From NCBI GenBank assembly GCA_050945915.1, contig JBMNTV010000019.1, positions 1 to 28,709 of the forward strand: a DNA stretch of 28,709 nt, given 5' to 3'. The notes below the pieces were generated by a model. The model made no database searches, had not been told where the DNA came from, and worked only from the letters and a program-made list of their open reading frames with translations. The translations under genes were made by a program, and so were the position numbers. Positions 7,032-14,743 of this stretch are shown here, piece by piece; position 1 is the first letter of the stretch; every line of letters begins with the position of its first letter. The DNA comes from CALNBC01 sp050945915 (lineage in GTDB: Bacteria; Bacillota; Clostridia; Christensenellales; CALWSW01).

Positions 7032-7783
7032 ACAAGAAAGAAGCCCTGTTCCAGGCCCTTGCCCGGGGCCGGCTGCTCCACGCGGTGATCGTCACCGGAA
7101 ACGGGGCGGAAAGCCTTTGCGAACGGGCTGCTCAGGTGGCGCTTTGCGAAGGCGAGTCGGAAAACAAGCCTTGCATGCGTTGTAAGGGCTGCGATCTGTT
7201 TTCCGCCAACGCCCATCCGGACCTGTTGCGCCTTGCGCCGGAGCCGAAAAAGAAGTCCATCGGCGTGGATCCGGTGCGCGACCTTCTTGACGCCCTTTCC
7301 ACCGTACCAGCGCGGGAAAAAAACCGCGCGGTGATCATCCCTGCGGAAAAGCTGACGGATGAGGCGCAGACCGCCCTGCTGAAAACCCTGGAGGAACCGC
7401 CACAGGGCACCGCTTTTTTCCTTTTCGGGAACGACAACGCCCTGTTGCCCACGATTCGTTCCCGCTGTTTGATTTTGCGCCTTGCCGAAGACGAACTTCC
7501 TCCAAACGACGAGGCGGACGAAAAGGCGAAGCGGCTGGTTTCCTCGCTGCTTGCCCAAAAAGTCCTGGATCGCTCCCTTTTCCCCACAGAACGGGGGGAG
7601 CTGGACGACCTTCTGGAACGGCTGGCGGCGGAATGCGCAAAAAAGTTCCAAAAAACCCAAAAAGGCGCGCTGAACCAGGCCGTAGACATTTTGACCGAAG
7701 CGAGAAAAAGGCTTACTGGCAACGCCAACGCCAAGATGCTGATCGACTGGGTGCGCGTCAAACTGGAAAGACTCTTCGCCTGA
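7028..7783 (+). CDS. holB: DNA polymerase III delta-prime subunit (short form)
   Basis: A 251-residue clamp-loader subunit. The zinc-finger pattern C-x9-C-x2-C-x2-C (ALC, then CMRCKGC) lies near residues 40-56. The arginine-finger SRC motif is seen in TIRSRCL, after the helix KTLEEPPQGT typical of DnaX/HolB proteins. The nucleotide-binding loop is degenerate (GNGAESL, no GK[ST]), as expected for a subunit that does not hydrolyse ATP. At 251 residues it is clearly shorter than the roughly 330-residue Bacillus protein, and the C-terminal collar region looks reduced. It overlaps the upstream HAD gene by 4 bases and is followed by ricT, the usual neighbour in Firmicutes. It helps load the sliding clamp onto DNA. 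Confidence 0.88.
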   Translation: MNKKEALFQALARGRLLHAVIVTGNGAESLCERAAQVALCEGESENKPCMRCKGCDLFSANAHPDLLRLAPEPKKKSIGVDPVRDLLDALSTVPAREKNRAVIIPAEKLTDEAQTALLKTLEEPPQGTAFFLFGNDNALLPTIRSRCLILRLAEDELPPNDEADEKAKRLVSSLLAQKVLDRSLFPTERGELDDLLERLAAECAKKFQKTQKGALNQAVDILTEARKRLTGNANAKMLIDWVRVKLERLFA

Positions 7784-7790
7784 TGGCGCG

Positions 7791-7819
7791 TTGTGCGGCT
7801 TACCTTTGGGTGATATAAT
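7791..7819 (+). promoter_or_regulatory. Promoter ahead of ricT
   Basis: A -35 box TTGTGC (7791-7796), a 17-bp spacer and a perfect -10 TATAAT (7814-7819). The roughly 70-base leader that follows contains a 7-bp hairpin GGCGCAA/TTGCGCC (7842-7848 and 7856-7862). ricT can thus be transcribed apart from holB. Confidence 0.78.
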
Positions 7820-7898
7820 GATTCAGATACCGGCACTACAAGGCGCAAGGAATCTTTGCGCCCGTTTGGCCGTTTCAAATACATGTAGGAGACCGCCC

Positions 7899-8801
7899 AT
7901 GATTAAAGTAATTGGCGTCCGCTTCCGCCAGTCCGGCAAGGTGTATTACTTCGACCCCTTCGGCCAGGACGTGAAGCGCGGAGACGGCGTTATTGTTGAA
8001 ACCGCCAAGGGGGTGGAGTTCGGCGAAGTGACCATGGAACCGACGGAGGTGGAGGAATCCGCCATCGTCCCGCCCCTTCGGCCCATCATCCGCGTGGCGA
8101 ACGAAAATGACCGCCTGACCCTTGCCCAGAACGCCGAAAAGGAAAAGGAAGCGGCAAAGATTGCAGAGCAGAAAATCGCCGACCACAAGCTGGAAATGAA
8201 GCTGGTGGGCGTGGAATACGCCTTTAACGGCAGCAAGATCACCTTCTACTTCACAGCGGACGGACGCGTGGACTTCCGCGAGCTGGTCAAGGACCTGGCC
8301 AGCGTGTTCAAAACCCGCATCGAGCTGCGGCAGATCGGCGTGCGGGACGAGGCGAAGCTCCTGGGCGGCCTCGGCCCCTGCGGCCGGGTGATCTGCTGCA
8401 AGAACTTCCTTTCGGAGTTCCACCCCGTTTCCATCAAGATGGCGAAGGAGCAGAGCCTTTCCCTTTCGCCCAACAAGATCTCCGGCCTTTGCGGCCGGCT
8501 GATGTGCTGCCTGAAATACGAGCAGGACTGCTACGAGGACGCAAGAAAGCGCATGCCCCGGGTGGGCCGCGAAGTCATCACGCCGGATGGCGCGGGCACC
8601 GTGATGGAAAACAACCTGCTCCGGGAGCGGGTCAAGGTCAAGGTGCTGCTGCCGGACGGGACGTATGACCTTCGGGAATACCCCCTGGCGGACATCAGGC
8701 GCGAGGAACCCCGGCACGCGGATCCCGAAAAGGGCAAGCCCCACCCGCCCTGCCCCGAGGACGCGGAGGAAATCGACCTTTCGGAGTTCGACGAAGAATA
8801 G
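7899..8801 (+). CDS. ricT: RicT / YaaT family PSP1-domain iron-sulfur protein
   Basis: A 300-residue protein starting at ATG 7899 after TAGGAG. The PSP1 domain is recognised by two cysteine clusters, GPCGRVICC (C161, C166, C167) and GLCGRLMCC (C198, C203, C204). In Bacillus subtilis the corresponding protein forms a complex with RicA (YmcA) and RicF (YlbF). That complex carries [4Fe-4S] clusters and steers mRNA processing by RNase Y, affecting competence, sporulation and biofilm formation. The N-terminus (MIKVIGVRFRQSGKVYYFDP) and the GVEFGEV element are also typical. The C-terminal 40 residues are acidic and Pro-rich and probably disordered. No partner gene is nearby. It follows holB as in many Firmicutes. 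Confidence 0.92.
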   Translation: MIKVIGVRFRQSGKVYYFDPFGQDVKRGDGVIVETAKGVEFGEVTMEPTEVEESAIVPPLRPIIRVANENDRLTLAQNAEKEKEAAKIAEQKIADHKLEMKLVGVEYAFNGSKITFYFTADGRVDFRELVKDLASVFKTRIELRQIGVRDEAKLLGGLGPCGRVICCKNFLSEFHPVSIKMAKEQSLSLSPNKISGLCGRLMCCLKYEQDCYEDARKRMPRVGREVITPDGAGTVMENNLLRERVKVKVLLPDGTYDLREYPLADIRREEPRHADPEKGKPHPPCPEDAEEIDLSEFDEE

Positions 8802-8827
8802 CGCCTTTGCCCGTATGATGCCGCTTT

Positions 8828-8848
8828 GCCCGGCAACGGCGGGTTTTT
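8828..8848 (+). terminator. Weak terminator after ricT
   Basis: A short stem CCCG/CGGG (8829-8832 and 8840-8843) with a possible G-T closing pair is followed by five T. The stem is short, so efficiency would be modest. Confidence 0.35.
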
Positions 8849-8871
8849 CCCTGCGAAAATTGCATGTTCCC

Positions 8872-8899
8872 TTGCATTTTGTGATAGGAATGCTAAAAT
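8872..8899 (+). promoter_or_regulatory. Promoter of the ferredoxin gene
   Basis: A -35 TTGCAT (8872-8877), a 16-bp spacer and an extended -10 element TGCTAAAAT (8891-8899). The leader ends in AGGAGG before ATG 8943. Confidence 0.7.
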
Positions 8900-8942
8900 A
8901 TATAGGTGCCCTTGCATACTATATTTATTAGGAGGTTCCCCC

Positions 8943-9113
8943 ATGGCCTACGTCATCAGCGACGATTGCATCAAATGCGGCGCCTGCGTTTCCGTTTGCC
9001 CCGTCGGCGCCATCGAAGAGGGCGACGACAAGTACGTGATCGATGCCGAAGCCTGCATCGAGTGCGGCGCCTGCGAAAGCGAATGCCCCGTCGAAGCTCC
9101 CAAGCCCCAATAA
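8943..9113 (+). CDS. 2[4Fe-4S] ferredoxin
   Basis: A 56-residue protein with two full CxxCxxCxxxCP motifs (C9-C12-C15-C19 and C38-C41-C44-C48), each binding one [4Fe-4S] cluster. The length and the internal two-fold repeat match the small clostridial ferredoxins that carry electrons for pyruvate:ferredoxin oxidoreductase, hydrogenase and related enzymes. ATG 8943 follows AGGAGG. It has its own promoter and a strong terminator, so it is a single-gene transcript. This fits a strict anaerobe. Confidence 0.96.
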   Translation: MAYVISDDCIKCGACVSVCPVGAIEEGDDKYVIDAEACIECGACESECPVEAPKPQ

Positions 9114-9130
9114 GTCGGCAAATATTCAGC

Positions 9131-9168
9131 AAAAAGAGCCGCCCGTTCCGTCGGGCTGGCTCTTTTTT
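9131..9168 (+). terminator. Strong intrinsic terminator after ferredoxin
   Basis: AAAAAGAGCC (9131-9140) pairs with GGCTCTTTTT (9158-9167), stacked on an inner GCCCG/CGGGC stem with one bulged T, and ends in a T run. Confidence 0.93.
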
Positions 9169-9213
9169 GTCTTTTTGGGCTTTTGAACCTCCCTGCTACC
9201 CGTTCCATCCAAG

Positions 9214-9242
9214 GGGACAACCCTTTTCCTTCGTGTTATAAT
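9214..9242 (+). promoter_or_regulatory. Promoter of the two-component system
   Basis: An extended -10 TGTTATAAT (9234-9242) with a partial -35 GGGACA (9214-9219) at 17 bp. The leader of nearly 100 bases before GTG 9341 contains an imperfect dyad, GGCAAAGCC with GGCCTTGCC. Confidence 0.7.
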
Positions 9243-9340
9243 GCCTGTAAAACTGACCTTCGATGCGCCGGCACGGCAAAGCCCCGGACGGGAGTTCGGC
9301 CTTGCCGGGCCAGGAATACAGACGACGACGGAGGAGAGAC

Positions 9341-10036
9341 GTGAACATCCTGATTGCAGACGACGACAGGGAGATCGTCGCCGCCCTTTCCGTTTATTTG
9401 AAAAACGAGGGCTACGAAATCCTTTGCGCCTACGACGGCGAGGAGGCCCTCTCCCTTTTGAAGGATTCGGAGGTACACCTCATCCTGCTGGACGTGATGA
9501 TGCCCAAGCGGGACGGCAATTCCGTGCTCGCTGAGCTGAGAAAGACGAAAAACACCCCCGTCATCATGCTTTCCGCCAAGGGAGAGGACGAGGACAAGAT
9601 CAAAGGCCTGGACACCGGGGCGGACGATTACCTGACCAAGCCCTTCAGCCCCAGGGAACTGATCGCCCGGGTCAAAAGCCAGCTTCGCAGGTACACGACC
9701 CTGGGCTCCGTCCAAGGGGCGGAAGGGGTGTACCGCTCCGGCGACCTGATGCTGGACGAGATGCGCCGGGAAGTGACGGTGGACGGCGAACCCGTCCGCC
9801 TCACGCCTGTGGAATTCGGCATCTTGTCCCTTTTGATCCGCGAACCCGGGCGGGTGTTTTCCATCGGCCAGATTTACGAAAAGGTGTGGAACGAGCCCGC
9901 CATCAACCCGGAAAACACCGTGGCGGTACACATCCGCAGGATCCGGGAAAAGATCGAGATCAACCCGAAAGAGCCAAAATACCTGAAGGTGGTATGGGGA
10001 ATTGGATACAAAATCGAAAAATACGATCCCGAATAA
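9341..10036 (+). CDS. OmpR/PhoB-type response regulator
   Basis: A 231-residue DNA-binding regulator. GTG 9341 is chosen because GGAGGAG lies 4 bases upstream; the frame extends further left but that part is an Arg-rich run without family features. The receiver domain (1-115) has the acidic pocket DDDRE, phosphoacceptor D51 in LILLDVMMP and K100 in LTKPF. The winged-helix effector domain (about 130-228) has the usual recognition helix region NTVAVHIRRIREKIE and the terminal hairpin VVWGIGYKIE. Its 3' end overlaps the histidine kinase gene by up to 35 bases, so the two form a cognate pair. The target genes and signal are unknown. No repeated binding sites are obvious nearby. Confidence 0.95.
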   Translation: MNILIADDDREIVAALSVYLKNEGYEILCAYDGEEALSLLKDSEVHLILLDVMMPKRDGNSVLAELRKTKNTPVIMLSAKGEDEDKIKGLDTGADDYLTKPFSPRELIARVKSQLRRYTTLGSVQGAEGVYRSGDLMLDEMRREVTVDGEPVRLTPVEFGILSLLIREPGRVFSIGQIYEKVWNEPAINPENTVAVHIRRIREKIEINPKEPKYLKVVWGIGYKIEKYDPE

Positions 10037-12332
10037 AGACAGGATTCCTCCCAAACCGGAACAGGAAGGCGACTGGAGCGAGTGGGACCGCGCCATGGAG
10101 CAGGACGAGCTGATCGAAACCGGACGCACGTATTCCCACTGGATGCTGAAAGTGCTGGCCATTGTCGCCTGCGTGATCGCGGTGTGCTATGTGCTGCGGG
10201 GGACGGTGCTGTGGGGGTTTTACGGCGATACGGACGCCGAGGATTACTTCCAGTCCGAATCCCTGTCCGCCTCCATGACGGATACCGTGCGCCAGGCGAT
10301 CTCTCTGTTCTTTTACTATGTGGACGAGGCCGCCACCCAATCGGGCACCTCCCCGGCGGGCGTGGCCCGGGAGGAGCGCTTGAGCCGCCTTTTTGCCCAA
10401 TACGAAAGCGAGCGCACCGCCCTTTCGGAAAGCGTAGAGGATCCCGACGAGCTGAAATCCCAGCTGTCCGCCCTGTTTGAGGAGTACGAAAAGCAGTACG
10501 CTTCCATCGTGAACGCGGACAAGGAAGCCATCGCCGCCCTGGTGGCGTCCCTGGACGCTTCCGCCGGCGTATACATCGCCTCTGTGTCCAAGGACGGCGC
10601 GATCAACGCCAACTTCACCCCCGGGGACGCCACCCCCGAGGGCTTGCGCACCTTCTTTGAATCCCTGCCCGCCGCGGCGTACATCGGGGCTGGATACTTC
10701 GGCAATCTGCCCGAAAACGCCGTCGCCCTTTCGGACACCTCCATGGTCCGGGACATCCCGGCGGACAGCGCGTTTTACGCCGGCTATTCCGCCGCGCGCT
10801 TTTCCCAGATGAAGGGCGAATACGACACCGCCCGGGCGACGGCAAAGAGCGGCCCCTCCTACCTGTTCTGGGGCGGCATGTTCGCCCTGGCGTCCTTAGT
10901 CTGGCTGGTGTTCACGGCGGGCAAATCCGCCAATTACGACGGCGTGCGCCCCGTGTTTGTCGACAGGGTATACACCGACGTCCTCGGCCTCATCACCGTG
11001 ATCGGCGTCACGATCTGCTTTCAGGTGCTGGGGCTGTTTTCCAGGCTGGGCTATTCCCGGATGACGGATTTCGCCCTGGGCGTGGTGGACGGCGGCACCC
11101 TGCTCACCGTCTACACCCCCGTTTCCGCGGCCACGCTGCTTTGCGTGATGTTCCTCATGTCCTGCGCGCGCAAGGTCAAGGCCCATAAGGTGCTGCGCCA
11201 TTCCCTTACAGGCATCGCCCTGCGCCGCCTGGCCTTCCTGGTTCGTTCCGCCGTCCGGGGGCTTCGGGCGGGGCCGCTGGCCAGAAGGACCACCGTCGCC
11301 ACCTTAGCGTATGTTTCCGTCGGTCTGGCTGCCGCCGGCATCGGCATGTTCCTCACCGCCCGGCTGGATACCCTGGGGGCAGTGGTGGGGGTGGCCTTGT
11401 TCATCTGCTACTGCCTGTGGCTGAACCACCGGATGGTGGCAAGAAGCCGGGATTTGGAGCGCATCGTGGACGACATTCGGCGCATCGGCGCCGGGGAACT
11501 GTCCCACCGGGCGGCGGCCTCCCAGGCCAGCGAGTTCCGGGGCCTGGTGGACGGCGTGAACGACATCGCCAAGGGGCTGGAAGTCAGCCTTTTTGAGCGG
11601 GTGCGGGCGGAACGCATGAAGACCGAGCTGATCACCAACGTTTCCCACGATTTGCGCACGCCGCTGACGGGGCTGATTACCTATGTGGACCTTTTGAAAA
11701 AGGAGGGGCTTTCCTCCCCCAATGCGCCGGAGTACCTGGCGGTGCTGGACAAAAAAAGCCAGCGCCTGAAGACGCTGACGGACGATCTCTTCGAAGCCGC
11801 CAAGGCGGCCAGCGGCACGTTGCCGGTGCAGGCGGAGCGCATCGACCTTTGCTCGCTGGTCAGCCAGGGTCTGGCGGAAATAGCGGACCGCATCGAGGCT
11901 TCCGGCCTGACGGTGGTCACCGAACTCCCTTCCGAGCGCGTTTTCGCCCTGGCGGACGGCAGGCGGCTCTGGAGAGCGGTGCAGAACCTTCTGTCCAATG
12001 CGTTGAACTATTCCCTTCCCGGCACCCGGGTGTTTGTCTCCGCGGGGTATGACGATCAAAAGGACATGGTCTTCCTTTCCGTCAAGAACATCTCCAAGGA
12101 GCCCATCGGCTCCGGCGAGCGCCTTTCCGAGCGGTTTTACCGGGGGGATTCTGCGCGGCACAGCGAAGGGTCGGGGCTGGGCCTGGCCATCTCCCGCAGC
12201 CTGTGCGAGCTGATGAAGGGCGAACTGATCCTTTCGGCGGACGGCGATCTGTTTAAGGCCACGGTGCTGCTTCCCCCCTATCCAGCAGAGGACGGGGAGG
12301 ATGCACAGCAAAACCAGGAACAAGCGCCATAA
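10002..12332 (+). CDS. Sensor histidine kinase with multi-span membrane domain
   Basis: Up to 776 residues from TTG 10002, which follows GGGGA; ATG 10095 is an alternative that would remove 31 residues and the overlap. TM1 lies near 48-72 and is followed by an extracytoplasmic domain of about 215 residues with a predicted coiled or helical part (105-180). Five further membrane segments follow (about 287-306, 325-347, 366-389, 430-452 and 457-475). Then come a HAMP-like linker, a DHp domain with phosphoacceptor H549 (VSHDLRTPL), and an ATPase domain with N box NLLSNALNYS and G box EGSGLGLAI. The canonical G1 aspartate motif is replaced by VKNISK, and ERFYRGD precedes the G box, as in one common Firmicutes kinase subgroup. 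The extra membrane segments suggest sensing within or at the membrane. Confidence 0.92.
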   Translation: MDTKSKNTIPNKDRIPPKPEQEGDWSEWDRAMEQDELIETGRTYSHWMLKVLAIVACVIAVCYVLRGTVLWGFYGDTDAEDYFQSESLSASMTDTVRQAISLFFYYVDEAATQSGTSPAGVAREERLSRLFAQYESERTALSESVEDPDELKSQLSALFEEYEKQYASIVNADKEAIAALVASLDASAGVYIASVSKDGAINANFTPGDATPEGLRTFFESLPAAAYIGAGYFGNLPENAVALSDTSMVRDIPADSAFYAGYSAARFSQMKGEYDTARATAKSGPSYLFWGGMFALASLVWLVFTAGKSANYDGVRPVFVDRVYTDVLGLITVIGVTICFQVLGLFSRLGYSRMTDFALGVVDGGTLLTVYTPVSAATLLCVMFLMSCARKVKAHKVLRHSLTGIALRRLAFLVRSAVRGLRAGPLARRTTVATLAYVSVGLAAAGIGMFLTARLDTLGAVVGVALFICYCLWLNHRMVARSRDLERIVDDIRRIGAGELSHRAAASQASEFRGLVDGVNDIAKGLEVSLFERVRAERMKTELITNVSHDLRTPLTGLITYVDLLKKEGLSSPNAPEYLAVLDKKSQRLKTLTDDLFEAAKAASGTLPVQAERIDLCSLVSQGLAEIADRIEASGLTVVTELPSERVFALADGRRLWRAVQNLLSNALNYSLPGTRVFVSAGYDDQKDMVFLSVKNISKEPIGSGERLSERFYRGDSARHSEGSGLGLAISRSLCELMKGELILSADGDLFKATVLLPPYPAEDGEDAQQNQEQAP

Positions 12333-12351
12333 CCTGCCATCGCTTCACGCA

Positions 12352-12366
12352 TAGGAGTCACTCCTA
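12352..12366. repeat. Short perfect palindrome before the convergent terminator
   Basis: TAGGAGT and ACTCCTA flank a single central C. It lies 8 bases from the larger palindrome at 12375. Its function is unknown; it may extend the terminator structure. Confidence 0.45.
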
Positions 12367-12374
12367 AAAAGTAA

Positions 12375-12404
12375 AACCATGGCGATCCAAGGATCGCCAT
12401 GGTT
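12375..12404 (-). terminator. 30-base perfect palindrome, terminator of the minus-strand gene
   Basis: AACCATGGCGATCC and its exact complement are separated by AA. On the minus strand the hairpin is followed directly by TTTTACTTTTTAGG, a good intrinsic terminator for the gene at 12445-13005. On the + strand there is no T run, though the structure may still stop transcription from the kinase gene. Confidence 0.78.
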
Positions 12405-12444
12405 CCCATCGCTCGATTTCCGTTGCGATGCCCTCTAAAGCCGC

Positions 12445-13005
12445 TCAAGAAACATGCTCGACGGCGTGACCGTGGTACTTTTTGTAAAACTGCCACATGC
12501 AGAGCATCAGCACGGATTCGCAATAAATCGCCACCGCCATGGCGACATAGCTCAAGGTGTGCAGCCCCAGGGCGTGGACGACGATCTCCACCGCGGTGGC
12601 GACGATGTCCACCACCATGTGGTGCTTGAAGTGGTGGGCCATTTCGTGGTCCTGAAGCAGGTTGGCGAGATCGGCAAAGCTGGTGCACATAAAGTACAGG
12701 ACAAAGCAGTAAATGCCCAGGGAAAGCAGTTCCGCCAGGATGCCCATATGGGCGAAATACCCCGCCACCGTCATGACCAGCGCGCCCAAAGCCGCCCAGT
12801 CCGCCAGGCCGAAGCCGATGTTTTTTTCGTGCAGCAGGAACAGCCCGATGGACATTAGCAAAAAACCGGCTGCGTCTAAAGCGACGGCCACCTCCTCCAT
12901 CCAGGGGAAGGGGATCAGCATGAGGATGATTCCGGGAATGACAGAAAGGGTGCCGCGAAGGTCCAGCACCGACAAGGTCTTTTTGCGTCTGAATCTGTTT
13001 GCCAT
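12445..13005 (-). CDS. Unknown polytopic membrane protein
   Basis: A 186-residue protein. ATG 13005 is preceded by GGGAG; longer in-frame starts read through the promoter and are not credible. It has a basic N-terminus (NRFRRKK) and about six hydrophobic segments, including SVIPGIILMLIPFPW and LLSLGIYCFVLYFMC. A loop is rich in histidine (QDHEMAHHFKHHMVVD, near residue 118), and a second His group lies at the C-terminus (YHGHAVEH). The His-rich loop could bind a metal, but this is speculation. I do not recognise the family. It stands alone with its own promoter and terminator, opposite in direction to its neighbours. Confidence 0.75.
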   Translation of the reverse strand: MANRFRRKKTLSVLDLRGTLSVIPGIILMLIPFPWMEEVAVALDAAGFLLMSIGLFLLHEKNIGFGLADWAALGALVMTVAGYFAHMGILAELLSLGIYCFVLYFMCTSFADLANLLQDHEMAHHFKHHMVVDIVATAVEIVVHALGLHTLSYVAMAVAIYCESVLMLCMWQFYKKYHGHAVEHVS

Positions 13006-13024
13006 GGTTTGCTCCCAAATGCGT

Positions 13025-13051
13025 ATTGTGTCGGAGTGCGATCCACACAAT
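13025..13051. repeat. Inverted repeat at the transcription start of the 12445-13005 gene
   Basis: ATTGTGT (13025-13031) and ACACAAT (13045-13051) are exact 7-base arms separated by 13 bases. The right arm falls about where transcription from the minus-strand promoter would begin. It may be an operator for a dimeric regulator or a hairpin in the mRNA leader. Confidence 0.5.
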
Positions 13052-13056
13052 AGAGA

Positions 13057-13085
13057 ATTATAACACGAAGTTTGTCCCTTGTCAG
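13057..13085 (-). promoter_or_regulatory. Promoter of the 12445-13005 membrane-protein gene
   Basis: On the minus strand there is a -35 CTGACA (13085-13080), a 17-bp spacer and a perfect -10 TATAAT (13062-13057) with an upstream TG (extended -10). Confidence 0.85.
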
Positions 13086-13230
13086 CGGGTAATGCCAGCC
13101 AAACTCCGACTCCCCACCAAGGCGCGGAGCCCTTTGGGGGCGTCCCGATCCGCGCCGCCAAAACGTCGCGCAAACTGCGCCATATGCCAGGTTCAGCGCT
13201 TTTCCCCCGCCGTGCGGCGGTTTGCCAGGC

Positions 13231-13259
13231 TGTTCATGCCTTTGCAAATCCTGTATAAT
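13231..13259 (+). promoter_or_regulatory. Probable promoter of rarA
   Basis: A perfect -10 TATAAT lies at 13254-13259, with a poor -35 (TGTTCA, 13231-13236) at 17 bp. A GC-rich palindrome CCGCCG-TG-CGGCGG lies just upstream (13207-13220). The rest of the 342-base gap 13006-13347 holds the divergent promoter and no gene. Confidence 0.6.
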
Positions 13260-13347
13260 ATTATGAATCATCAGCACGGCCGGGCCGGTTCGGGCGCAAA
13301 CGCCCGCTTCTTTGCGCCCCCGTTGCTGGCAGCAAAAAGGAGCTTTG

Positions 13348-14658
13348 ATGGACGATCTTTTTACCCCGATAGCAAAAAAAGCCGCGCCGTTATCCGACCG
13401 CATGCGCCCCGCATCCCTGGCAGGCTTCATCGGCCAGGAGCATATCGTGGGCGAAGGCAGGCTCCTTCGCCGCGCGATTATGACGGACACGCTGCAAAGC
13501 TCGATCTTTTACGGCCCCCCCGGCTGCGGCAAGACGACCCTGGCCCACATCATCGCCTCCACCACCGGTTCCGCCTTTGAAAAGCTGAACGCCGTCACCG
13601 ACGGGGTCAAGGAGCTGCGGGAGGTCATCGCCCGGGCGGAATCCCGGCTGAAACTAAACGGCAAGTCCACCTATCTTCTTTTGGACGAATGCCACCGCTG
13701 GAACAAGGCCCAGTCCGACGCGATCCTGCCCGCTTTGGAGTCGGGTGTTTTGCGCTTCATCGGCTCCACCACCGAAAACCCCATGGTGGCGATGACGGGG
13801 GCCATCGTGTCCCGCTGCCGGGTGTTTGAGTTCAAACCCCTTTCCACCGAACATGTGAAAACCGCCCTGATGCGCGCCCTGACGGAAGCCGAAAAGGGCC
13901 TCGGGGGCATGAACGTCGTCGCCGACGACGAGGCGATCGACCACATCGCCCGGGTAGCGAACGGGGACATTCGCGTCGCCCTGAACGCGCTGGAACTCGC
14001 CGCTTTGACCACCCCCCGGGATGCGGACGGCACCATTCGCATCACGCCGGAGATCGCGGCGGATTCCATCCAGAGCAAGATCACCCTCTGCGGGGAAGAC
14101 GAGTATTACGACATGCTCTCCGCCTTCTGCAAATCCCTCAGGGGGTCGGATTCGGACGCGGCGATGTACTGGTTTTCCCGGCTGATTCGGGCGGGGGTGG
14201 ACCCAAAACTCATCGCCCGGCGGCTGATCGTCCACGCGTCGGAGGATGTGGGCCTGGCCAATCCCCAGGCGATGGTGCAGGCCGTCGCCGCCGCAAACGC
14301 GTTGCAGTTCGTGGGCCTGCCGGAAGCCAAACTCCCCCTGGCCCAGGCGATCATCTACATCTGCGAATCCGCGAAGTCCAACAGCGTGATCGTCGCCATC
14401 GAACGCGCCGCCAGGGACGCCGACGAAACCTTTGACTGCCCCGTCTCCCTGCATTTAAAAGACGCCCACTATGCCGGGGCGGAAAAACTCGGCCGCGGCG
14501 CGAATTACAAATACCCCCACGATTATCCCGGCCATTACGTTGTGCAGCAGTATCTGCCGGACAACCTTTTGGGAAAAGTATACTACCAGCCTTCCGACCA
14601 GGGCAGCGAAAAGGCCATCAAGCAAATCAAGGAAAAGCGACGGGAACGGTCGCTCTGA
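13348..14658 (+). CDS. rarA: Replication-associated recombination protein A (AAA+ ATPase)
   Basis: A 436-residue protein of the RarA/MgsA/WRNIP1 family. ATG 13348 follows AAGGAG with 5-base spacing. The N-terminal DRMRPASLAGFIGQEHIVG is typical of this family. The Walker A motif is GPPGCGKTT (K62), Walker B is LLLDECH (D113, E114), and sensor/arginine-finger elements appear as GSTTENP and SRC. The C-terminal domain includes the conserved HASEDVGLANPQA and YKYPHDYPGHYV segments that form the tetramerisation region. RarA acts at stalled replication forks, where it separates DNA ends and helps restart. The length is normal. It is the first gene of a closely packed + strand run, though the gap of 85 bases to tldD leaves room for a second promoter. 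Confidence 0.95.
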   Translation: MDDLFTPIAKKAAPLSDRMRPASLAGFIGQEHIVGEGRLLRRAIMTDTLQSSIFYGPPGCGKTTLAHIIASTTGSAFEKLNAVTDGVKELREVIARAESRLKLNGKSTYLLLDECHRWNKAQSDAILPALESGVLRFIGSTTENPMVAMTGAIVSRCRVFEFKPLSTEHVKTALMRALTEAEKGLGGMNVVADDEAIDHIARVANGDIRVALNALELAALTTPRDADGTIRITPEIAADSIQSKITLCGEDEYYDMLSAFCKSLRGSDSDAAMYWFSRLIRAGVDPKLIARRLIVHASEDVGLANPQAMVQAVAAANALQFVGLPEAKLPLAQAIIYICESAKSNSVIVAIERAARDADETFDCPVSLHLKDAHYAGAEKLGRGANYKYPHDYPGHYVVQQYLPDNLLGKVYYQPSDQGSEKAIKQIKEKRRERSL

Positions 14659-14743
14659 TCCCCAACGCGTCAGGCGGGCGGCGCTTCTCGCCCGTCCCCG
14701 GGCTTTACCTGGGCCCATCCCATCTCGTTAGGAGGTTTTTCGC

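Noticed and set aside
14659..14743. RiPP precursor peptide near tldD/tldE
   Set aside because: The gaps around the two genes are too short and hold no initiated small frame, and no modifying enzyme is nearby.
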